Positions 51,740-59,337 of a stretch of 64,000 nt of DNA are shown here, piece by piece (position 1 is the stretch's first letter; every line of letters starts with the position of its first letter). This stretch comes from Kocuria varians (lineage in GTDB: Bacteria; Actinomycetota; Actinomycetes; Actinomycetales; Micrococcaceae). The notes under the pieces were generated by a model. That model was not told the origin of the DNA, made no database searches, and saw only the letters and a list, made by a program, of their open reading frames with translations. The DNA lies in NCBI RefSeq assembly GCF_006539885.1, contig NZ_BJNW01000009.1:1-64000 (forward strand), in the 5' to 3' direction. The translations under genes and the position numbers were made by a program.

Positions 51740-53533
51740 CTATCCGCGCAGCTGACGACGTCGCCGCGGGGGCGCCCCCGCGGCCGCCGGCAGCACCGCG
51801 TCCAGGAACCGGGAGCGCGAACGGTTCGGGCGCCCGCCAGGCGTGCGGGACAGCGACCACGAGAACACGAGGTGCTCGCGGGCGCGCGTGATGCCCACGT
51901 AGAGCAGGCGGCGCTCCTCGTCGAGACCGTCCGGGGTGTCCGCGAAGGAGATGGGCATGAGCCCCTCCGAGAGCCCCACGAGGAACACGGCGTCCCACTC
52001 GAGGCCCTTCGCGGAGTGCATGGACGCGAGCGTGACGCCGTCCATCACGGGCGCCTCCTGAGTGGTCGCGCGGCGTTCGAGCTCCTGGGCGAAGCCCGCG
52101 AGCGAGAGCGTCTCGTCCTTCTCCCGGGCCCGTACCGCCATCGAGTCCGCAAGCGAGACGAGTGCCCGCAGGGACTCCCAGCGAGCGCGGGTCGCGTTGT
52201 CCGCGCGCGGGGCGTGGTCGCTGTAGCCCAGGGAGCGCAGCATGTCCCGGACCTGCCGGGGGACGTCCGCGCGGTCCGCGCCCTCGGTGCGCGCCGCGGA
52301 CCGGATCTGCACGATGGCCTGGCGGATCTCGGGGCGGTGGAAGAAGCGCTCGGAGCCGCGCAGCTGGAAACCGATGTCCGCGTCCGCCAGTGCGGCCTCG
52401 AAGGCCTGCGACTGGCCGTTGGTGCGGAACAGGACGGCGATCTCGTGGGGTGCCACGCCGTCGTCGATCAGGTCGCGGATCCGCGCGGCCACGCCCGCGG
52501 CCTCGGCCTCGTCGTCCGGGTACTCGTTCCACGTGGGCTCGGGGCCGGCCGGGCGCTGGGAGACCAGGCGCAGCGGGGTGGCCCACGTGTCCGACGTGGA
52601 CCCCACCGACGGCCGACGCGCCGCGAGCAGGCGGTTCGCCGTGTTCACCACCTGGGGGGTGGAGCGGTAGTCGCGGATGAGCTCGACCACCGAGGCCCCC
52701 GGGTAGCGCGACGGGAACTCCAGCAAGTGCCGGGACGTGGCACCCGTGAAGGAGTAGATGGTCTGGGAGGCGTCGCCCACCACGCAGAGGTCGTCCCGGG
52801 AGCCGAGCCAGGCGTCCAGCAGGCGCTGCTGCAGGGGCGAGACGTCCTGGTACTCGTCCACCACGAACTGCCGGTACTGGGCGTGCACCGCCGCCGCGAT
52901 CCGCTCGTCCTCCTCCAGGATGCCCACCGTGATGAGCAGGACGTCCTCGAAGTCGATCAGGTGCCGGTCCGCCTTGAGGTCCTCGTAGGACTGGTAGAGC
53001 CGCTGCATGGTGCGGACGTCGTAGCCCGCGGGCATGTCACGGTGCTCGGCCGCCGGGGCGTAGGTGTCCGGTGTGAGCATGGAGACCTTCGCCCACTCGA
53101 TCTCCGCGGCGACGTCCCGGATGGTCGCCCGGTCCGTGGTGAGCCTCATGCCCTGCGCGGCCTCCGTGATCAGCCGCGCCTTGTGGTTCACGATCTCCGG
53201 CGGCGGCCCACCCACCGCCTGGGGCCAGAAGTACTGCAGCTGCCGCAGGGCCGCCGAGTGGAACGTGCGGGCCTGGACACCCGGCGCCCCGAGCACGCGC
53301 AGGCGCTGGCGCATCTCGTCCGCGGCGCGTGCCGTGAAGGTCAGGGCGAGCGTCTTCTGCGGGGTGTAGACGCCCGAGGCGATCCCCCACGCGATCCGGT
53401 GCGTGATGGCCCGGGTCTTGCCGGTGCCGGCACCGGCGCGCACGCACACCGGACCGTGCAGCGTGGTGGCGACGGCGCGCTGCTCGGGGTCCAGCCCGCC
53501 CAGGATCCGTTCCTCCGCGGTCTCCTCCGCCAT
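51740..53533 (-). CDS. uvrD2: UvrD2-like SF1A DNA helicase, short form
   Basis: A 597-residue 3'-to-5' helicase of superfamily 1A. The N-terminal ATPase part shows the Q motif LDPEQRAVATT, Walker A AGAGTGKTRAITHRI, VVDEYQDVSPLQQ and GDASQTIYSFTGA. The second half has TLASMHSAKGLEWDAVF and VGITRARE. Mycobacterial UvrD2 (about 700 residues) carries a C-terminal HRDC domain and a tetracysteine module; here the protein stops after the helicase core with the basic tail PPRRRRQLRG, so both appear absent. ATG at 53533 is two bases past the nudC stop; a GTG at 53539 overlapping nudC is an alternative. Order nudC-uvrD2 agrees with Rv3199c-Rv3198c. Confidence 0.92.
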   Translation of the reverse strand: MAEETAEERILGGLDPEQRAVATTLHGPVCVRAGAGTGKTRAITHRIAWGIASGVYTPQKTLALTFTARAADEMRQRLRVLGAPGVQARTFHSAALRQLQYFWPQAVGGPPPEIVNHKARLITEAAQGMRLTTDRATIRDVAAEIEWAKVSMLTPDTYAPAAEHRDMPAGYDVRTMQRLYQSYEDLKADRHLIDFEDVLLITVGILEEDERIAAAVHAQYRQFVVDEYQDVSPLQQRLLDAWLGSRDDLCVVGDASQTIYSFTGATSRHLLEFPSRYPGASVVELIRDYRSTPQVVNTANRLLAARRPSVGSTSDTWATPLRLVSQRPAGPEPTWNEYPDDEAEAAGVAARIRDLIDDGVAPHEIAVLFRTNGQSQAFEAALADADIGFQLRGSERFFHRPEIRQAIVQIRSAARTEGADRADVPRQVRDMLRSLGYSDHAPRADNATRARWESLRALVSLADSMAVRAREKDETLSLAGFAQELERRATTQEAPVMDGVTLASMHSAKGLEWDAVFLVGLSEGLMPISFADTPDGLDEERRLLYVGITRAREHLVFSWSLSRTPGGRPNRSRSRFLDAVLPAAAGAPPRRRRQLRG

Positions 53534-53535
53534 GC

Positions 53536-54510
53536 TCACCACCCCGTCTCCGGCAGCTCGCGGCCCAGCCAGCTCACGATCAGCGCGTGCGCGATCGACA
53601 CGCGGCCCGGCAGGGTGATGCTGCCGTCCCGCGCACCGGCAACCAGTTCATCGCGTGTGAACCAGCGGACCTCGAGGATCTCCTCGCCGTCCGCGACGGC
53701 CGCCACGGAACCCGCCACCGCGCGGAAGCCCAGCATCAGCGAGCGCGGGAACGGCCACGGCTGCGAGCCCTGGTACTGCACGGTGTGGACCCGGATGCCG
53801 GCCTCCTCGCCGAGCTCACGGACCACGGCCTGCTCCGCGGACTCCCCCGGCTCCACGAACCCGGCGAACGTGGAGTAGCGGTTGCCGTCCCAGGCGGCCG
53901 AGCGGCCCAGGAGGATGCGCTGCTCGGCCGGACCCGCGGCGTCGTCGACCACGGCCACGATCACCGCGGGATCCGTGCGGGGGAAGTGCAGCGAGCCGTC
54001 CTCGGGACAGTGCCGCGCCCAGCCCGAGCGGATCACCTCCGTGACGGCACCGCAGCGCGGGCAGCGGGGGTGGTCGCGGTGCCACAGGGCCACGGCCTGA
54101 GCGGTCACGAGCAGGGAGGTCTGCTCCGGATCCACGGCGGTGGCGAGCGTGCGCAGGCCCTCCCAGCGGGCGGCGTCGAGAGCCGGCAGCTGGGTGTCCT
54201 CGGGGAAGCTGCGCAGGATCACCTGGGTGCCCTGCGCGAGGCGCCCCAGGTAGACGTCGGGGAACGCCGGATCACCCGTGGCGCCGGGGATCTCAGACAC
54301 GCGGGGAAGCACGAGACCGGTGTCGGAGACCGGCGCCTTGCCGCCGCGCAGCACGAGCACGCGGGCGTCCGCCGATTCGAGAGATTCCGCGACGAGGTCG
54401 CGCTGCTCCCGGGCGACGGCGTCGCGGTCGAAAGGGCACCCCGCGAAGGGCAGCTGGGCGTCGTCGAGCAGGGGCGCGACGGCGCCGGGACGGTCCTGGG
54501 GTGATATCAC
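53536..54510 (-). CDS. nudC: NADH pyrophosphatase / NAD-capped RNA decapping enzyme NudC
   Basis: A 324-residue Nudix hydrolase that cleaves NADH and removes NAD caps from RNA. Zinc ribbon CPRCGAVTEV with a third cysteine in RHCPEDG; Nudix box GFVEPGESAEQAVVRELGEEAGI (split) and the NADH-family tail motif GSQPWPFPRSLMLGF. GTG at 54510 (VISPQDRPG) is chosen from family length; the ribosome site is weak. It is divergent from the APH-like gene across 130 bases that contain a 22-bp tandem repeat, and lies next to uvrD2 as in M. tuberculosis. Confidence 0.94.
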   Translation of the reverse strand: MISPQDRPGAVAPLLDDAQLPFAGCPFDRDAVAREQRDLVAESLESADARVLVLRGGKAPVSDTGLVLPRVSEIPGATGDPAFPDVYLGRLAQGTQVILRSFPEDTQLPALDAARWEGLRTLATAVDPEQTSLLVTAQAVALWHRDHPRCPRCGAVTEVIRSGWARHCPEDGSLHFPRTDPAVIVAVVDDAAGPAEQRILLGRSAAWDGNRYSTFAGFVEPGESAEQAVVRELGEEAGIRVHTVQYQGSQPWPFPRSLMLGFRAVAGSVAAVADGEEILEVRWFTRDELVAGARDGSITLPGRVSIAHALIVSWLGRELPETGW

Positions 54511-54562
54511 CCGCCCACTGTAGACCGGGGCTCGGACACCCGTACCGGGCGGTGTGGACAGT

Positions 54563-54617
54563 CCCCGCCGGGGTGTGCGAACCGCCCCGCCGGGGTGTGC
54601 GAACCGCCCCGCCGGGG
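54563..54617. repeat. 22-bp tandem repeat, 2.5 copies, between nudC and the APH-like gene
   Basis: Units 54563-54584 and 54585-54606 are identical and 54607-54617 repeats the first 11 bases. Each unit begins with the palindrome CCCCGCCGGGG and continues TGTGCGAACCG. The array sits in the 130-base divergent promoter region. A 22-bp period (about two helical turns) would present the same face to a DNA-binding protein. Confidence 0.85.
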
Positions 54618-54640
54618 GCTGGGCCGGTAGGGTGGAAGGC

Positions 54641-55870
54641 GTGAGGACGACCCCCGAATTGCTTGCCGCCGTGGCGGCCGCAGCCGTGCCCGGGGTGGCC
54701 CCTGTGGCCACCGGTCCCTCCCCCGACGACGCCGCGGACTTCCGCTCGTGCGTCGTGCAGGACGCGGACGGCCGGCGCTGGCGCGTCCGCAGCCCGCTGA
54801 ACACCGAGGCCAGCATGCGCCTGGAGACCGAGCACCTGGTGCTCCAGGCCTTCACGCCCTCGGTGCGCGCCCGCCTGCCCTTCCACCTTCCCAGCGTGGC
54901 CGGGTCCGTGGCCCACAACGGGCTGCGCACCTTCGTGTACTCGCACCTGGCCGGGCACACGCTGAGCCTCAGGGAGCTGCAGCGCCAGAACACGGACCCC
55001 GAGCCGCCGCTGCACGCACCCTCGCCGAGTGCGGCCCCGCGCGCACCCCTGGCCGTGCAGCTGGGGCGGGCCCTGGGCACACTGCACTCCCTGCCCCGCG
55101 CACTCGTCATGGACGCGGACCTGCCCGCCTACTCCGCGGACCAGTGCCGCAAGCGGATGCTGCACGACCTGGACCAGGCCGCCACCACCGGACTCATCCC
55201 CGGTGAGCTGCTGCGGCGCTGGGAGGACGCCCTCGAGGACACCACCCTGTGGCAGTTCTCCACGCGCGTGGTCCACGGGGATCTGCAGGAGGACAACATC
55301 ACCATCGACCACGGCGCGCTCGTGTCCTTCACGGGATGGAGCGACCTGCACGTGGGCGACCCCGCCGAGGACTTCTCGTGGCTCGTGGGCATGGCTGACC
55401 CCACCTTCGCGGACACCGTGCTCGAGGCCTACTCGGTCGCGGCCGTCCAGCCCCCGGACCGCCACCTGCTGCGGCGCGCACACCTGAAGGCGGAGTTCGC
55501 GCTGGCCGAGTGGCTCGTGCGCGGGGTGGACCGTGGGATCCCGTCCATGGTCGAGAACGCCCAGCGGATGCTCGCCACGCTCGCGGAGGACGTCCGTGCG
55601 ACGGCCTCGCCATCGCCCGGTGTCACCGGGCCGGTGGCCGAACGGTCGCCCGAGGGTGCCGATCCTTCCTCCGCCCCGACGGGATCCGTGCCCACCGTCC
55701 CGGCGCCGGGTCACGACGACTCCGGGCTCGAGACAGGCGCGTCCGGGCACGGCGCCACGGACACGGGAGCGGCGCCCACCGGCCCGGCCGTGACCGGTGG
55801 CGGGCCGGCGTCGTCGTCCGAGCCCTACCCGCGTGCCTCCTCGTCCGAGACCGAGGATCCCCGCGCGTAG
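54641..55870 (+). CDS. Aminoglycoside-phosphotransferase-like protein, degenerate kinase motif
   Basis: A 409-residue protein of the APH/macrolide 2'-phosphotransferase fold. The catalytic loop VVHGDLQEDN with Asp and Asn is intact. In the following metal-binding motif, where APH enzymes have IDW or LDW, the sequence is SFTGWSDLHVGDPAEDFSWL, so the Asp is replaced. I recall the same change in actinobacterial homologues next to adnAB, hence it may be a family trait and activity is doubtful. The last about 100 residues are Pro/Ser/Thr/Gly-rich. GTG at 54641 follows GGAAGG. Its last 46 bases overlap the end of the adnB gene, on the other strand. Confidence 0.82.
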   Translation: MRTTPELLAAVAAAAVPGVAPVATGPSPDDAADFRSCVVQDADGRRWRVRSPLNTEASMRLETEHLVLQAFTPSVRARLPFHLPSVAGSVAHNGLRTFVYSHLAGHTLSLRELQRQNTDPEPPLHAPSPSAAPRAPLAVQLGRALGTLHSLPRALVMDADLPAYSADQCRKRMLHDLDQAATTGLIPGELLRRWEDALEDTTLWQFSTRVVHGDLQEDNITIDHGALVSFTGWSDLHVGDPAEDFSWLVGMADPTFADTVLEAYSVAAVQPPDRHLLRRAHLKAEFALAEWLVRGVDRGIPSMVENAQRMLATLAEDVRATASPSPGVTGPVAERSPEGADPSSAPTGSVPTVPAPGHDDSGLETGASGHGATDTGAAPTGPAVTGGGPASSSEPYPRASSSETEDPRA

Positions 55871-58800
55871 AGGGATGTGACGATCCGTTCCAGGTCCCGT
55901 TCTCCCGCGAGGTCGTGCGGCCGCACGACCTCGTCCGCCGCGACGTAGTAGAACGCCGCGGACACGGTGTCCAGCGGAACGTCGTGCAGCCGGGCGAACG
56001 CGAGCCGGTAGAGCGCCAGCTGCCCGGACTTCTGCCGCAGGTCCCGGCCGCGTGGCACACGACCGGTCTTCCAGTCCACGAGCTCCCACCCGTCCGCGGT
56101 CCGGAACACGGCGTCGATGCGGCCGCGCACGGTGAGGCCACCCACGGGTGTCTCCACCGGCAGCTCGACCGCGTACGGCTGCAGGGACGCCCACGGGCTG
56201 CGCCGGAACGTCTCCGCGAGCCGGGGCAGGTCCAGGTCCTCGTCCACGTAGTCGTCCGAGCCGGGCAGCTCGTCCAGGTCGAAGATGGCGCTGTCCCCGA
56301 AGAAGTCCTCCACCCAGGCGTGGAACGCCGTGCCCGCCCGGGCGGCCGTTCCCGGTCTGCGGGGCATGGGACGACGTAGCGTGCTCACGAACCCTTCCGG
56401 GTCCGTGTCCATGACCACGAGCGCGGACGCGGAGACGTGGGAGGGCATGTGCACGGTGCGCTGCTCGTCCGTCACGGCGCGGCGCGCCAGCAGCAGCTCG
56501 GCCTCGCGGCGCCAGCGGGCGATCGTCTCCCCGGAGGGCCCGCGTTCCAGCTCCTCGTCCGCCAGCTCACGGGTCTCCTCGAAACCGCCCGCCGCCACCG
56601 CCCGGGCGGCGAGGTCCATGCGCTCGCGCCGCCCCTGGTGAGCCGGCGGCAGAACCGTCTCGGTCAGTTCCCCCTCCGCGTTGCGGGCGGTGCGGCGGAT
56701 CTCGGGACCTTCGAGGGGGTCGTACGGCCACAGCGCGCTGACACTGGTGTCCAGCTGGGGGTTGCTCGCCCCGCTCTCCGGCTCAACCCAGGGACCCAGC
56801 TCGACGCCGAGCCGGTTCTGCTCCGCGAGCTCACGGACCTCCAGCAGGAACGGCGAGGCCTCCCGCGCGCCCTTCGTGGTGTCCCGGAAGACGCACCCGG
56901 AGAGTTCCAGCAGCGACTTCGCGCGGGTGAAGGCCACGTAGGCGAGGCGACGCTCCTCCGCGAGGTCGTGGGCCGTGACGTCCTCGGCGAACTCGTTGAA
57001 GGAGGTCTCCAGCTCCCGGACGTCCTCGGTGCGGGCCTCCCACTGCGGCAGCTGCCGAGCGTCCCCGCGCAGGGGCCAGGGCAGGGTGGCGGCGTCGCCG
57101 GTCCAGGCCGAGAGCTTCTTCGACGGGAAGTCGTCCTTGTTCAGCCCCGGCACGTACACGTGGTCCCACTCGAGGCCCTTGGAGGCGTGCACGGTGAGCA
57201 GCTGGACGGCGTCGTGGCGGGTCTGAGACGGCGGCAGCTCCAGCCCGTTCTCCTCGTGGGAGGCGGCCTCGAGCCACTCCAGGAACGCGGGGACGTCGTG
57301 GGTGCGGGTCGTGGCGGTGAACTGCACGGCCTGGTCGTAGAAGCTGTCCAGGTGGCGGCGCGCCTGGGCGGGGTCGGTGTCCGGCAGCGCGGCGAGTTCC
57401 ACGTCCAGCCCCAGCACGGTCTCGACCTCGTGGATCACGGTGGTGAGTTCGTCACCGAGCACCTGCCGCAGCTCCCGCAGATCCTCTCGCAGCGCGCGCA
57501 TCCGGCGCAGCCCCCCCGATGTGATGCCGCGGCCGCGGGGAGACACCCAGTCCTCGCGCGGCAGGTTCTCCAGCGCCTCCACCAGGCTGGCCTGGTCCAC
57601 GATGTCCGACATCACCACGGTCTCCTCAACCGCAGTTTCCTCCGCCGCGGCATCCGCGCCCTCCGTGGCCGGTCCGGTTCCGGGCTCGCCCGGCTCCGGG
57701 ACGTCCTCCCCCCGCGCGGCACGAGCGTGGCCGCGTTCCAGGGCGGCGGCCCAGTCCCCCAGCGCGGCGAGGTCCCGCGGTCCGATCCGCCACCGGGCGC
57801 CGGTGAGCAGACGGGCCAGGGCGTCCGAGCGTCCGGGATCCGTGAGCACGTGCAGCACCGCGACGACGTCGCCGACCTCCGGGGTGTCGAGCAGGCCTCC
57901 CAGCCCCACCACCTCGTAGGGAATGTCCCGGGCCTCCAGCTCCAGGCGCACCGGCTCGAACTGCGCGCGGCGGCGGCACAGCACGGCCATGGTGGGCATC
58001 TCGTCATCGGGCTGGCCCGCGTGGGCCGCCCGCTCGTCGTGGATCAGCCCGGCAATGGTCCGGGCCTCCTCCGTGTCGGTGAGGTAGCGGCTGGCCCGAA
58101 CACGCCCGTCCTTGGCCCCCGGCGAGGCGTCCAGCGGGGGGACCTCCAGCGAGGCCGCCGAGCGGCTCCACGGCGGAGGGGTTCGCAGCGGTTCTGCGAC
58201 CGCGTTGGCGACCTCCAGCACGGACAGACTGTTGCGCCACGCGGTGGTCAGGAAGCTGGTGTCCGCGAACCGGGCGGGGGCGTCCTCGCTCGCGGGACGC
58301 AGCGGGAAGTTCTCCACGAAACTGAACAGCTGCCCGGAGGAGGCGCCCCGGAAGCCGTAGATGGACTGCTGCGGATCACCCACCGCCATGACGCAGTGCC
58401 CCTCCCCGAACAGTCCGGAGAACAGGGCGAGCTGGGCGTGGGAGGTGTCCTGGAACTCGTCCAGCAGCACGATCCGGAAGCGGTCCCGCTCGGCGGCCCG
58501 GGCGTGCGGGTCCACCTGCACGATCCGCGCGGCGAGCGCGAGCAGGTCACCGTAGTCCAGCGCGGAGTCCACGCGCTTGACCGCCTGGAAGCGCTCCACA
58601 AGCTCCGTGAGGACCTCGGTCTGCTCCATGTGCTCGATCGCGCTCTTGACCTTGCTCCCGGGAGTGCGCTTGCGGCCCTCGGGCGGGGCGTCCTGGCAGC
58701 GCAGCCGCAGCCCGTGGACGTACTCGCGGATCCGCCAGGGCTCCACGAGGTGCTCGGACGCCTCGGAGGCGAGCTTCATCAGGCCAGACGTCAGCGTGGC

Positions 58801-59337
58801 GGCGGCCGGCAGCTTTGCGGGCAGCGGCCCGTCCCAGCTCTGCACGAGGTCGTGGGCGAGCTGCCACGCCTGCGCCTGCCCCAGGAGCACGGTGTCGGAC
58901 TCGACGCCCAGCCGCAGCCCGTAGCTGCGCACGAGCGAGTTCGCGTAGGAGTGGTAGGTGCTGACGGTGGGCTCCTGGACGGCCGCGGGGGCGTCGTCGT
59001 CCTGGTCCTGCTCCTCGGGCTCGGAGATCAGCCCGACGCGGCGCAGCATGCGCAGCTTGTGGTTGATCCGCTGCGAGAGCTCCCCCGCCGCCTTGCGGGT
59101 GAAGGTGACGCCCAGGATCTCCTCCGGGCGGGCGAGCTCGTTGGCCACGAGCCACGCCACGCGGTCCGACATGGTGGTGGTCTTGCCCGATCCGGCGCCC
59201 GCCACGACCAGTCGCGGTGTGAGCGGCGAGGAGATGATCTGCGACTGCTGCTCCGTGGGCGGGTGGTCGCCCAGCGCCGCGGCAATCTCCTCCGGGGAGT
59301 ACCTGGTCTCCGGTGTTCCGGTGTCCTGCATGGTCAT
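55825..59337 (-). CDS. adnB: AdnB subunit of the AdnAB helicase-nuclease
   Basis: A 1170-residue motor-nuclease that with AdnA resects DNA ends in actinobacteria, replacing RecBCD. N-terminal UvrD-type motor: VVAGAGSGKTTTMSDRVAW (Walker A), VLLDEFQDTSHAQ, GDPQQSIYGFRGA and LTVHASKGLEWDHVY. The C-terminal RecB-like nuclease has GTAFHAWVEDFF, GRIDAVF and LVDWKTGRVP. ATG at 59337 overlaps the adnA stop by four bases; an alternate ATG is at 59331. Its last 46 bases overlap the convergent APH-like gene. It is the active lead motor in mycobacterial AdnAB. Confidence 0.96.
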   Translation of the reverse strand: MTMQDTGTPETRYSPEEIAAALGDHPPTEQQSQIISSPLTPRLVVAGAGSGKTTTMSDRVAWLVANELARPEEILGVTFTRKAAGELSQRINHKLRMLRRVGLISEPEEQDQDDDAPAAVQEPTVSTYHSYANSLVRSYGLRLGVESDTVLLGQAQAWQLAHDLVQSWDGPLPAKLPAAATLTSGLMKLASEASEHLVEPWRIREYVHGLRLRCQDAPPEGRKRTPGSKVKSAIEHMEQTEVLTELVERFQAVKRVDSALDYGDLLALAARIVQVDPHARAAERDRFRIVLLDEFQDTSHAQLALFSGLFGEGHCVMAVGDPQQSIYGFRGASSGQLFSFVENFPLRPASEDAPARFADTSFLTTAWRNSLSVLEVANAVAEPLRTPPPWSRSAASLEVPPLDASPGAKDGRVRASRYLTDTEEARTIAGLIHDERAAHAGQPDDEMPTMAVLCRRRAQFEPVRLELEARDIPYEVVGLGGLLDTPEVGDVVAVLHVLTDPGRSDALARLLTGARWRIGPRDLAALGDWAAALERGHARAARGEDVPEPGEPGTGPATEGADAAAEETAVEETVVMSDIVDQASLVEALENLPREDWVSPRGRGITSGGLRRMRALREDLRELRQVLGDELTTVIHEVETVLGLDVELAALPDTDPAQARRHLDSFYDQAVQFTATTRTHDVPAFLEWLEAASHEENGLELPPSQTRHDAVQLLTVHASKGLEWDHVYVPGLNKDDFPSKKLSAWTGDAATLPWPLRGDARQLPQWEARTEDVRELETSFNEFAEDVTAHDLAEERRLAYVAFTRAKSLLELSGCVFRDTTKGAREASPFLLEVRELAEQNRLGVELGPWVEPESGASNPQLDTSVSALWPYDPLEGPEIRRTARNAEGELTETVLPPAHQGRRERMDLAARAVAAGGFEETRELADEELERGPSGETIARWRREAELLLARRAVTDEQRTVHMPSHVSASALVVMDTDPEGFVSTLRRPMPRRPGTAARAGTAFHAWVEDFFGDSAIFDLDELPGSDDYVDEDLDLPRLAETFRRSPWASLQPYAVELPVETPVGGLTVRGRIDAVFRTADGWELVDWKTGRVPRGRDLRQKSGQLALYRLAFARLHDVPLDTVSAAFYYVAADEVVRPHDLAGERDLERIVTSLYARGSSVSDEEARG

